A stretch of DNA of 64,000 bases from Chitinophagales bacterium (GTDB lineage: Bacteria; Bacteroidota; Bacteroidia; Chitinophagales; CAIODY01), in the NCBI GenBank assembly GCA_947449695.1, contig CANFST010000010.1, forward strand, positions 1-64,000, written 5' to 3'. A program made the translations under genes and the position numbers. Below the pieces are notes generated by a model, which had not been told where the DNA came from, searched no databases, and was given only the letters and a program-made list of their open reading frames with translations. Shown here one piece after another: positions 36,086-44,826 of this stretch (positions are counted from its first letter, which is position 1; every line of letters begins with the position of its first letter).

Positions 36086-38596
36086 ATGGAAGAAAAAATT
36101 ATACCAACACAAAACAACAATCACGAAGTTGATACCGTAACCGACCTCTACAAAGGTTGGTTTTTAGATTATGCATCTTATGTAATTCTCGAACGTGCTG
36201 TGCCTGCGGTGGAAGATGGTTTGAAGCCTGTGCAACGCAGAATTTTGCATGCCATGAAAGAAATGGACGATGGCAGATTCAATAAAGTGGCGAATGTAAT
36301 CGGGCAAACCATGCAATATCATCCGCATGGTGATGCTTCAATAGGCGATGCCATGGTGGCAATCGGACAAAAAGAATTGTTGATTGAAACACAAGGAAAC
36401 TGGGGCGATGTACGAACTGGTGATGATGCAGCTGCGCCAAGATATATTGAGGCTCGATTGTCGAAGTTCGCATTGGATGTAGCTTTTAATGCAAAAACAA
36501 CGCAATGGCAATTGAGTTATGACGGCAGAAAAAATGAGCCAGTTGCTTTGCCAATGAAGTTTCCATTGTTATTGGCACAAGGCGTTGAAGGGATTGCAGT
36601 GGGTTTGGCAACGAAAGTTTTACCTCATAATTTTTGCGAATTAATTCAGGCTTCTGTTCAATATTTGAAAGGAAGAAAATTTGAATTATACCCAGATTTT
36701 ATGATGGGTGGAATGATTGATGTTGCTAATTACAATGATGGCAAACGTGGTGGCAAACTACGTGTCAGAGCCAAGATTGAGGAATTGGACAAAAAAACTT
36801 TGTTGATAAAAGATATTCCATTTGGCACTACAACCACTTCAGTGATGGAAAGTATTGTTAAGGCAAATGATAATGGAAAAATCAAAATCAAAAAGATAGT
36901 TGACAATACGGCAGCAGCTGTTGAAATTGAAGTGCAGCTGGCTCAGGGTATTTCGCCTGATGTAACGATTGATGCATTGTATGCATTTACCGATTGCGAA
37001 GTTTCTATTTCGCCGAATGCTTGTGTAATTGTAAATGATAAGCCCGTATTCATTGGTGTTTCGGAATTGTTGAAAATTTCTACTGACAACACAATGGATT
37101 TGTTGAAGAAGGAATTGGAAATAAAATTGAGTGAACTAAACGAAAAATGGCATTATACTTCATTAGAGAAAATTTTCTTTGAGGAAAAAATTTATAAAGA
37201 ATTAGAGAAGAAACACGATACTTGGGAAGCTGTGATTTCCGCCATAGACAAGGCTTTTGCGCCATTCAAAAAAAATCTGAAAAGAAATATTGAACGGGAA
37301 GACATTTTAAAACTGACAGAAAAACCTGTTCGTCGGATTTACAAATTAGATATTGATGAGTTGATTGAACAAATCAACAACATCGAAAATGACATCAAAC
37401 AAACGCAACACGATTTAGAACATTTACGAGATTTCACGATTGCTTATTTTGAAAATTTATTGAAAAAATATGGAAAAGGCCGTGAACGTAAAACTGAAAT
37501 CCGTACGTTTGACAATATTCAGGTAGCGGCTGTAGCCATTGCCAATACTAAGTTGTATGTGAATTGGAATGAAGGATTTATTGGAAGCGGTTTGAAAAAA
37601 GATGAATTCTTGTTTGATTGCAGCGACCTAGATAATATCGTTGTTTTCCGTAAAGATGGAAAAATGATTGTTACCAAAGTGAGCGACAAAACCTTTGTAG
37701 GCAAGGATATTATTCATGTTGAAATTTTCAAAAAGAATGATGAACGAACAACTTACAACATGGCTTATGTAGATGGTGCTTCTGGAATTACTTATGTGAA
37801 GCGCTTTCAGGCTGGTGGTGTAACCCGTGATAAAGAATATGATTTAACAAAAGGCGACCCGAAATCGAAGGTTTTATATTTTTCATCAAACCCGAATGGT
37901 GAAGCTGAAAAAGTGAATGTGGTGCTGAAACCTACAGCCAGTGCAAGAATCAAGGTATTTGATTTTGATTTTACTGAATTGGAAATTAAAGGACGTGGCA
38001 GCAATGGAAATCAACTGACTAAATATGCGGTTCATAAAATCACGTTAAAAGAGAAAGGGAAATCAACTTTGAGCGGCATCAAAATATTTTATGATGATGA
38101 AGTGGGCAGATTGAATACTGATGGCAAAGGCAAGCTGCTGGGCAATTTCGAGGGCGATGATAAAATAATTGCGTTGTATAAAGATGGCACATATGAATTA
38201 ACGAATTATGAATTGACCAATCGATTTGAAAGCAATCAAACATTGGCAATTGAAAAATTTGATTCGCAAAAACCAATCAGTTGTATTTATTACGATGCTG
38301 AAATGAAGTGTTTTAATGCCAAAAGATTTTTGATTGAAACACAAACTTTGAACACCAAATTTTTATTTATAAAAGAAGGTGATAAAAATGAATTGTTGTT
38401 GGCAACCACACAAGCCAAGCCAATTGTGAGATTGAAAGCCGGTAAAAAGAAAAGTGAAGCAGTGGAATACAAAACTGATTTATCAATGGTAACAGAAGTA
38501 AAAGGCTGGAAAACCGTTGGTACAAAAATAGGCACCGATATTTTAAGCGCTGAATTATTTGTGGAAGAAGAGCCGAAGACTGGGGAGTTGTTTTAG
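36086..38596 (+). CDS. parC: DNA topoisomerase IV subunit A ParC (type IIA)
   Basis: It has 836 residues. The N-terminal breakage-reunion domain shows DYASYVILERAVPAVEDGLK, PVQRRILHAM and the quinolone-region loop YHPHGDASIGDAMV, with the catalytic Tyr120 in AAPRYIEARL. A coiled helical segment (~residues 340-470) and a C-terminal region of beta-propeller type follow, without a clear GyrA box. This and the LYKGWFLDYASYVILERAV start resemble Bacteroidota ParC more than GyrA. parE is not in the window. It decatenates sister chromosomes with ParE. A small hypothetical gene follows 11 bases later. Confidence 0.9.
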   Translation: MEEKIIPTQNNNHEVDTVTDLYKGWFLDYASYVILERAVPAVEDGLKPVQRRILHAMKEMDDGRFNKVANVIGQTMQYHPHGDASIGDAMVAIGQKELLIETQGNWGDVRTGDDAAAPRYIEARLSKFALDVAFNAKTTQWQLSYDGRKNEPVALPMKFPLLLAQGVEGIAVGLATKVLPHNFCELIQASVQYLKGRKFELYPDFMMGGMIDVANYNDGKRGGKLRVRAKIEELDKKTLLIKDIPFGTTTTSVMESIVKANDNGKIKIKKIVDNTAAAVEIEVQLAQGISPDVTIDALYAFTDCEVSISPNACVIVNDKPVFIGVSELLKISTDNTMDLLKKELEIKLSELNEKWHYTSLEKIFFEEKIYKELEKKHDTWEAVISAIDKAFAPFKKNLKRNIEREDILKLTEKPVRRIYKLDIDELIEQINNIENDIKQTQHDLEHLRDFTIAYFENLLKKYGKGRERKTEIRTFDNIQVAAVAIANTKLYVNWNEGFIGSGLKKDEFLFDCSDLDNIVVFRKDGKMIVTKVSDKTFVGKDIIHVEIFKKNDERTTYNMAYVDGASGITYVKRFQAGGVTRDKEYDLTKGDPKSKVLYFSSNPNGEAEKVNVVLKPTASARIKVFDFDFTELEIKGRGSNGNQLTKYAVHKITLKEKGKSTLSGIKIFYDDEVGRLNTDGKGKLLGNFEGDDKIIALYKDGTYELTNYELTNRFESNQTLAIEKFDSQKPISCIYYDAEMKCFNAKRFLIETQTLNTKFLFIKEGDKNELLLATTQAKPIVRLKAGKKKSEAVEYKTDLSMVTEVKGWKTVGTKIGTDILSAELFVEEEPKTGELF

Positions 38597-38607
38597 AATG
38601 ATGAATT

Positions 38608-39153
38608 ATGGAACGGAAATCAAGAATAGAATATTTAAAGTTAAAAGAGTTAAGAAATAAAACTCTTGCTGATGTCGTAGATTTTTTTTCTGCTTTTTCA
38701 AATAGCACAATCATGGAAAGCAATTGTATTACGATTGAAGAAATGAATGCCCTGAAAGAAAATTATTTAACTAACATTGAAAAACTAGATGTAGAACTTG
38801 AAGTTTGTATGCCTTATGAAAAATTAGAATTGTTCAATTCAATCTTAAATGAGATTAAGTCAACTTTTTTTACCAAAGAACAATATTTTTCAACCTACCA
38901 ATATTATAACCGATTTTGGTTTAAAGTTAATTGCGGCTTTGTAATTGAAAACTACGAAACCATTATTTATGGTAATTCTGATGATATTTACATTTTTGAT
39001 GCTCTTATAAAAAATAGTATAAAAATTGAGCCAATGGAAGAGCATTGGGACAAAAAAGAAAAATATTTTTTTACTCCAGTTTTAAAAATTAGAGGAGTTG
39101 AATGGATTGATGTTGCTATTAATGTTTTGAAAAATCATCCGAAAAAGAATTAG
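38608..39153 (+). CDS. Hypothetical protein
   Basis: It has 181 residues. It is a soluble, acidic-basic mixed protein, without signal peptide or membrane helices. Landmarks are KELRNKTLADVVDFFSAFSN, EEMNALKENYLTNIEKLDV and FVIENYETIIYGNSDDIYIF. I do not recognise a family. It follows parC by 11 bases. After the TAG at 39151-39153 a shifted frame stays open for about 30 charged codons (KELEEIEKSNEQFKKEEQ), which may be a frameshifted C-terminal remnant. Confidence 0.65.
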   Translation: MERKSRIEYLKLKELRNKTLADVVDFFSAFSNSTIMESNCITIEEMNALKENYLTNIEKLDVELEVCMPYEKLELFNSILNEIKSTFFTKEQYFSTYQYYNRFWFKVNCGFVIENYETIIYGNSDDIYIFDALIKNSIKIEPMEEHWDKKEKYFFTPVLKIRGVEWIDVAINVLKNHPKKN

Positions 39154-39279
39154 AAGAAATAGAAAAATCAAACGAGCAATTCAAAAAAGAGGAGCAGGTG
39201 CGAATGCTGATTTGGACTGGTTTGTAGCGATTTTGTTTATAAGCAACATTTTTATTTATCTTTACAAAAACAATTTTTT

Positions 39280-39462
39280 ATGCTCAACAAAGCCATTGTT
39301 TTAGATTCCATCAATAAATTGCCGAATTCATTTTCATTAGATGAAATTGTAGAAGAGTTGATTTTGCTCAATAAAATTCAAACAGGAATGGAGCAATCAA
39401 AAAACAACGAAGTCATCAAACATGATGAAATGAAAAACAAGGTTGAAAAATGGTTCAAATAA
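39280..39462 (+). CDS. Antitoxin-like protein of a RelE/ParE-type pair
   Basis: It has 60 residues from ATG 39280 (MLNKAIVLDSINKLP). The short acidic-basic helical protein DEIVEELILLNKIQTGMEQS fits small antitoxins of type II systems in this phylum. The C-terminal KHDEMKNKVEKWFK overlaps the toxin start by 13 bases. The upstream TATCTTTA at about 39256 is close to a -7 box. Confidence 0.75.
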   Translation: MLNKAIVLDSINKLPNSFSLDEIVEELILLNKIQTGMEQSKNNEVIKHDEMKNKVEKWFK

Positions 39463-39755
39463 ATTGGACTACACAAGCGCAAAACGATTTGGAAGAAATC
39501 AAAAATTACATTTCGTTTGATTCGGTAAAATATGCTGAAGCTGCTGTTTTCAAGTTGTTTCACTCGGTTGATATTTTACAAACCAATTCTGCAATTGGCA
39601 GAGTTGTGCCTGAAATTCAAAATGAAAATTTGAGAGAACTTATCAAAGGCAATTACAGAATTATTTATTGGATAGTGGATGCAAACAGAATTGATATTCT
39701 CACGGTTCATCATGCAAAAAGATTGTTGGAAAACAATCCGCTTTTCTTTCAGTAA
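39450..39755 (+). CDS. RelE/ParE-family toxin
   Basis: It has 101 residues. The fold signature is present: INWTTQAQNDLEEIKNYISF at the N-terminus, SAIGRVVPEIQNENLRELIKGNYRIIYWI and a final DILTVHHAKRLL. In ParE proteins the target is DNA gyrase, in RelE the ribosome. The Arg and Tyr residues in RELIKGNYRIIY fit ParE-like members, but I cannot decide. It overlaps the antitoxin, the usual layout for one coupled transcript. Confidence 0.85.
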   Translation: MVQINWTTQAQNDLEEIKNYISFDSVKYAEAAVFKLFHSVDILQTNSAIGRVVPEIQNENLRELIKGNYRIIYWIVDANRIDILTVHHAKRLLENNPLFFQ

Positions 39756-39783
39756 CTTTATGAAAATTTAAACCACTTCAACA

Positions 39784-41346
39784 ATGAAACAGAAAAGTAT
39801 TTTTCTTTTAGCATTCCTTTTTGCAGCAAATGTTATACAACTAAATGCACAAACGATTTATAAAGATGTAGCGCCGATTTTTTATAACAATTGTACCAGT
39901 TGTCATCACAACGGAGGAATAAAATTTTCATTGACGCATTATTCAGATGTGGTAGCAAATAGTTACTCTATTTCGGCTGATTTGCTAAGCAACAGAATGC
40001 CACCTTGGCCGCCTGACGCTAATTACAAGCACTATGCTCATGAAAGAATTTTAAGTGCAACTGATAAAGCCACTTTAATAAATTGGCTGAATGGTGGCTT
40101 GTTAGCAGGTGATACCACATTAGCTCCGCCTGTACCTAACTATACCAAAGCTGAATTGTATGGCACACCCGATATGATTGTGAAGTTTCCAAAATTCACC
40201 AGCACATCTACCACTACCGATAAATACATTTGCTTGAATATTCCAATTAATTTGCCTCAAGACCGCTATATACGTGCATTTGAATATGTTCCAAGCAATC
40301 GTGCCATCATTCATCATGCAGTGATAACGATTGATACAACCAACACCGCTGTTGATGATTTATCAGGTAACTGTTATAATTTTCAAGGACAAATAAATAT
40401 TGGTGATTATGCGCCAGGTATGGGACCAACTGTGTTTCCAGGTGTTGCACCCACTAAATTAGGGATTAGATTAAAGGGTTCTTCAACGCTTTCGTTGCAA
40501 TTGCATGTGCCTGAAAATACAGCAGGGCAGCAAGATAGTTCAGAGGTCCATTTCTTTTTTTATCCTGTTAATGAACCTAATGTAAGACCGATGTATTTTG
40601 AAACAGTTTTACAAAATTGGAATTTTACAGTTCCTGCAAATTCAGTAACTACAGCCAATGCATATTTCCCCACATCTGGTACTATGCCTTATAGTGTTTC
40701 GCTTTATTCTTCTTTTGTGCATTCGCATAATACCTGCACAAGTATTATCAATTATGCATTTAAAGGCATTGATACGATTCCGTTAATCAAAGTTCCGCAT
40801 TGGAATTTTCATTGGCAAGGGCAATATACTTTTACTAAAATGGTGAAATTGCCAACTAGTTATCGATTGTTTTCGCAACATGTTTATGATAACACGATAA
40901 ATAATCCTTTGACACCAAATCATAATGCAGCGGTTAATCCTGGGTATTTTACAACTGATGAAATGTTATTTGACAGCTATCTCTATACAGCTTATCAAGC
41001 TGGTGATGAAAATGTAGATATCGCTTCCATATTGGCTGCTGACCCTTTGTTCTATCCAACAGGAATTACAAATAGCAGCAATACTATTTTGAAAACAAAT
41101 GTGTATCCAAATCCTTCTGACAATATTTTCAATATTGAATATGCTTTGCAAACTGCGCAATATGTTCAGTTGAGTATTTATAATTTAGCAGGAGAAGAAG
41201 TGAGCAAAATTATGAGTGGCATTGAAGCCGCAGGAAATCATGTACATCAATGGAATGCGAATGAAAAAAAATTAGCCAAAGGAATTTACCTCTATCAAAT
41301 AAAGGCTGGTAAAGAGTTAAAGAGTGGTAAAATTGTGCTGGAGTAA
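39784..41346 (+). CDS. Secreted cytochrome c / copper monooxygenase-like protein with T9SS tail
   Basis: It has 520 residues. A signal peptide (SIFLLAFLFAANVIQLNAQ) is followed by a short c-type haem site CTSCH (residues ~37-41) and the Met-containing LSNRMPPWPPD. A two-domain core resembling the peptidylglycine alpha-hydroxylating/ascorbate-dependent copper monooxygenase fold follows, with RAIIHHAVITID and FVHSHNTCTSII histidine clusters. The C-terminal ~75 residues from NVYPNPSDNIFNIEYALQ to YLYQIKAG form a T9SS type A sorting domain. It is probably exposed on or released from the cell surface. The monooxygenase call is inferred from the histidine pattern; the substrate is unknown. Confidence 0.8.
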   Translation: MKQKSIFLLAFLFAANVIQLNAQTIYKDVAPIFYNNCTSCHHNGGIKFSLTHYSDVVANSYSISADLLSNRMPPWPPDANYKHYAHERILSATDKATLINWLNGGLLAGDTTLAPPVPNYTKAELYGTPDMIVKFPKFTSTSTTTDKYICLNIPINLPQDRYIRAFEYVPSNRAIIHHAVITIDTTNTAVDDLSGNCYNFQGQINIGDYAPGMGPTVFPGVAPTKLGIRLKGSSTLSLQLHVPENTAGQQDSSEVHFFFYPVNEPNVRPMYFETVLQNWNFTVPANSVTTANAYFPTSGTMPYSVSLYSSFVHSHNTCTSIINYAFKGIDTIPLIKVPHWNFHWQGQYTFTKMVKLPTSYRLFSQHVYDNTINNPLTPNHNAAVNPGYFTTDEMLFDSYLYTAYQAGDENVDIASILAADPLFYPTGITNSSNTILKTNVYPNPSDNIFNIEYALQTAQYVQLSIYNLAGEEVSKIMSGIEAAGNHVHQWNANEKKLAKGIYLYQIKAGKELKSGKIVLE

Positions 41347-41498
41347 AAATTTACCAAATAAATTCCCATAGTTATTTAAAGGGAATTTGAAGAAATAAAA
41401 AAAAGATAAACAATTGTACCTGCTGATTTCTGTTGGGTTTATGGCTATTATGCTGTCTTTGTTAATCTAATTGGTTTCACATTAAAAACAGGAATCGC

Positions 41499-41530
41499 AA
41501 AAAAGCACTTTAAAAAACAAGTGCTTTTTT
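41499..41530. terminator. Bidirectional terminator between T9SS protein gene and glmS
   Basis: Arms AAAAAAGCACTT (41499-41510) and AAGTGCTTTTTT (41519-41530) with an eight-base loop have T-runs on both strands, so the hairpin suits both convergent genes. Confidence 0.8.
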
Positions 41531-41547
41531 GTAAATAAATGGTCGAT

Positions 41548-43386
41548 TTATTCTACTGTTACACTCTTTGCCAAATTCCTTGGCTGGTCAACATTGCAAC
41601 CCCTCATCACAGCAATGTGATAAGCTAGTAATTGCAACGGAATACTAGAAAGCAGGGCAGAGAAAGGTTCTTCGGTGCTTGGTATTTCGATAGAATATTC
41701 ACTTAGCTTTTTTACTTCTTTATCACCTTGTTCTACAATACTGATTACACGACCTTTTCGAGCTTTTACTTCTTGCACATTGCTCACAATTTTTTCATAA
41801 GCACTTTGATTGTTGCATAAAAACACAACTGGCATTTGTTCGTCAATCAAAGCAATTGGCCCATGTTTCATTTCGGCTGCAGGATAACCTTCAGCATGTA
41901 TGTAGCTGATCTCTTTCAGCTTTAATGCACCTTCCAAGGCAACAGGAAAATTATATCCTCGGCCTAAATACAAAAAGTTTGCGCTATCTTTAAATTCATA
42001 AGCAATCTCACGAATCAAATTATCTGCTTTCAAAACTTCTTTTACTTTTTCAGGAATGTTTTCTAATTCATTCAACAACTGATGATAACGCGATTCAGTA
42101 ATGGTGCCTTTGCTGTGTGCAATCTGCAATGCCATCAATGCTAATACTGTTACCTGACTAGTGAAAGCTTTTGTTGATGCTACGCCAATTTCAGGACCAG
42201 CATGTGTATAAGCACCGGCATGCGATGCTCGTGGAATGCTGCTTCCAATCACATTGCATACACCAAAAATAGTTGCGCCTTTTTGTTTAGCTAATTCAAT
42301 AGCCGCCAAAGTATCAGCAGTTTCACCACTTTGCGAAATAGCAATCACCACATCTTTTTCGGTGATGATTGGATTGCGATAGCGAAATTCACTAGCGTAT
42401 TCTACTTCAACAGGAATCCTAGCTAAATCTTCAAATAAATATTCAGCCACCAAAGCCGCATGCCAACTCGTGCCGCAAGCTACAATGATGATTCTATCGG
42501 CATTAACAATTTTCGATTCATACTCAATCAGTCCACCTAATTTTATGAGGCCTCTTTCAGCATTAATTCTTCCTCTCATCGTGTCATGAATAGAACGAGG
42601 CTGTTCGTAAATTTCTTTCAGCATGAAATGTTCGTAGCCACCTTTTTCAAGCTGCTCCAATTTCATCTCTAATTTTTGTATGTATGGAGTCTTGGTTTGG
42701 TTCTTAATGGTTTTGACAGAAAGCTGCCCATCTAAAGTAACCACAGCAATTTCTTCATCATCCATATAAATTACATTCTTGGTGTATTCAACAATTGGTG
42801 TGGCATCAGAGGCAATAAAAAATTCTTTTTCGCCAATACCAATCACCATTGGGCTGCCTTTTCTTGCACAGATTAATCTATCATTATTTTCTTTTGAAAT
42901 AATTACAATGGCATAAGCGCCATGCACTTCATTCAATGCAATTCTTACGGCTTCTTCCAAATCAACTTTTTCATTTTGCTGTATATCCTCAATCAAATGC
43001 ACCAATACTTCTGTGTCAGTGTCACTAATGAATTTATGACCACGACTCATCATCTCTTCTTTTAATGGCGCATAGTTTTCAATGATACCATTATGAATAA
43101 TCGCTAAATTTTTTGATTCACTGTAATGTGGATGAGCATTGATGTCATTTGGTTCGCCATGTGTTGCCCAACGTGTATGCCCAATACCGATGGAGCCTTG
43201 CACATCTTTACCTTCGGTATGTTTTTCTAAATCAGAAACTTTTCCAACACACTTATACGTTTTCAAATCGCCGTTTAATAATGCTACACCAGCACTATCA
43301 TAACCACGATATTCTAATCGCTTCAATCCTTTTATTAAAATAGGATACGCTTGTCTTTTGCCGATATAACCAACAATTCCGCACAT
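41548..43386 (-). CDS. glmS: Glutamine-fructose-6-phosphate aminotransferase GlmS
   Basis: It has 612 residues. The catalytic Cys2 is in MCGIVGYIG, and the glutaminase part shows RLEYRGYDSAG, HTRWATHG and HNGIIENY. The isomerase half has two SIS domains: CGTSWHAALVAEYLFEDLA and ISQSGETADTLAAIE, then GRGYNFPVALEGALKLKEIS and the C-terminal NLAKSVTVE. It makes glucosamine-6-phosphate, the first step to UDP-GlcNAc for peptidoglycan. DUF4270 precedes it by three bases and a glycogen-synthase-like gene by another 90; this order is typical of Bacteroidota. No glmS ribozyme is seen. Confidence 0.97.
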   Translation of the reverse strand: MCGIVGYIGKRQAYPILIKGLKRLEYRGYDSAGVALLNGDLKTYKCVGKVSDLEKHTEGKDVQGSIGIGHTRWATHGEPNDINAHPHYSESKNLAIIHNGIIENYAPLKEEMMSRGHKFISDTDTEVLVHLIEDIQQNEKVDLEEAVRIALNEVHGAYAIVIISKENNDRLICARKGSPMVIGIGEKEFFIASDATPIVEYTKNVIYMDDEEIAVVTLDGQLSVKTIKNQTKTPYIQKLEMKLEQLEKGGYEHFMLKEIYEQPRSIHDTMRGRINAERGLIKLGGLIEYESKIVNADRIIIVACGTSWHAALVAEYLFEDLARIPVEVEYASEFRYRNPIITEKDVVIAISQSGETADTLAAIELAKQKGATIFGVCNVIGSSIPRASHAGAYTHAGPEIGVASTKAFTSQVTVLALMALQIAHSKGTITESRYHQLLNELENIPEKVKEVLKADNLIREIAYEFKDSANFLYLGRGYNFPVALEGALKLKEISYIHAEGYPAAEMKHGPIALIDEQMPVVFLCNNQSAYEKIVSNVQEVKARKGRVISIVEQGDKEVKKLSEYSIEIPSTEEPFSALLSSIPLQLLAYHIAVMRGCNVDQPRNLAKSVTVE

Positions 43387-43389
43387 AGG

Positions 43390-44736
43390 CTAATGAATTT
43401 TAGTGTAACTAATTTTTAATTTAATTTTTTTGGAGTAATTATTTCCTCCTCCTAAGACAATTTGATAGGGGCGTTGTGCTGCATTATACATTTCAACAAA
43501 AAAGCCATCATTAGTATAAGTACCACTAATTAATTTTTGTAAATATCTGGCAATATTGAAAGTATAGCTACCATCATGATTTCGGATGCCCCCATAATAT
43601 AATTCAGATGATAAACCATACACCGGAGAGCCTTCGGTTAAATCTTCTAAGCTATAACCAGTTTTGGTAGATGCATCATATCGAGTGAGCAATAAATTTG
43701 TTGGCGGGCTAAATAAACTTGCCGTGTCTTTTAAGTCAACATCTTTTAGTGTAAGTGTAGCTCTATTGATAACGATATTTTTCAGATTGCTTAAACCAGG
43801 AATGTATAATTTGCCTCTTACACCTGCATTTCCAGTTACATAGATAACACTATCGTTTCCAGTTGAATTGTTGATGGCTTGCAATACTTTGCTACCTGTA
43901 AAATTATGTGAAAAATGGCTAACAGTCCCATTTGCATTTATCCCAAATAATAACGTTAAAGAATCTGCAGAAGAAGTGTGATAATAAACTTTTAAGCCTG
44001 AAATGCTAGCATTGTTTGTTGCTAATTGCATCAATGCATTAGTTGTTTGTGGTGATGTAATATTGAGATAAACACCATTTAAAAAATCATGAAAATTGGT
44101 ATTATTAGCATATGCCCCAGTGCTGCTTTGGTTTTTCAGCATTTGAATAAACGCTGCATCTTTAATAGGAATACGAAGTTGAGGCATTTCTTTGGTTGCA
44201 TATACTTTTACACTATCCTTTAATTTCATTGGCACATTATTAAGAGTGACAAGGGGTGTTGATTTTAAAGTAAAATTATCTGTAGAGTAATATGTTTTAT
44301 CATTTGCATCGTTGTTGATTTTATTTGCGGATGAAGCATCAACAAGTGTTACGGTCAAATTCATTTTTGACAAAGTATCGCCATAAGTGCCAACATAAGG
44401 AAAACAAATAAAAACAGAATCTAAAACGGCGGAAGTGTCAAAACTAAATGAATTGGCTGGCAAATTGAATTGTGCATATAAAGTAGATACACAATTACCA
44501 TAGGTTAGGTTGTTGCTTAAAGCTCCTAAAACTGGTGTTGATAAGCCATAAGAGGGAATAGAATCGTGATAAACGGTTCGGCTAAAAATTTGAAAAGAAT
44601 CGGTTTGTGCGCCAATCAAATTATCGGTAGATGGAGCCAAATGCGTTGCCAAATAAGGGTTTTGATTGCATGAAGCAAACAAATACATTAAACCAATTAA
44701 AATAAAAAAGTGCTTTTTAAAATTCGATAATTTCAT
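43390..44736 (-). CDS. DUF4270 lipoprotein
   Basis: It has 448 residues. The lipoprotein signal is FFILIGLMYLFASCNQ, with the lipobox Cys near residue 23. The rest is a Thr/Ser/Asn-rich, beta-sheet predicted domain with the family features YHDSIPSYGLSTPVLGALSN, KVYATKEMPQLRIPIKDAAF and TLKDVDLKD. DUF4270 is of unknown function but is regularly found between glycogen synthase and glmS in this phylum. It is likely on the periplasmic or surface face. It lies three bases upstream of glmS. Confidence 0.88.
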   Translation of the reverse strand: MKLSNFKKHFFILIGLMYLFASCNQNPYLATHLAPSTDNLIGAQTDSFQIFSRTVYHDSIPSYGLSTPVLGALSNNLTYGNCVSTLYAQFNLPANSFSFDTSAVLDSVFICFPYVGTYGDTLSKMNLTVTLVDASSANKINNDANDKTYYSTDNFTLKSTPLVTLNNVPMKLKDSVKVYATKEMPQLRIPIKDAAFIQMLKNQSSTGAYANNTNFHDFLNGVYLNITSPQTTNALMQLATNNASISGLKVYYHTSSADSLTLLFGINANGTVSHFSHNFTGSKVLQAINNSTGNDSVIYVTGNAGVRGKLYIPGLSNLKNIVINRATLTLKDVDLKDTASLFSPPTNLLLTRYDASTKTGYSLEDLTEGSPVYGLSSELYYGGIRNHDGSYTFNIARYLQKLISGTYTNDGFFVEMYNAAQRPYQIVLGGGNNYSKKIKLKISYTKIH

Positions 44737-44751
44737 TTTTCTTTTGTTAAT

Positions 44752-44819
44752 AGTTATTCGTTATTAAGTTATTTGGTAAAACGGTTTTACCAATAACAAT
44801 TAACCATTAACGAATAACT
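44752..44819. repeat. Nested palindrome between DUF4270 and the glycogen-synthase-like gene
   Basis: Outer arms AGTTATTCGTTA (44752-44763) and TAACGAATAACT (44808-44819) are exact reverse complements. An inner pair (GTTATTTGGTAAAAC and GTTTTACCAATAAC) also pairs. It may serve as an attenuator in the operon or be a dispersed repeat. Confidence 0.75.
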
Positions 44820-44826
44820 GCTTCTA

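Noticed and set aside
41548-43450. glmS ribozyme or riboswitch upstream of glmS
   Set aside because: glmS starts three bases from DUF4270, leaving no leader to hold one.
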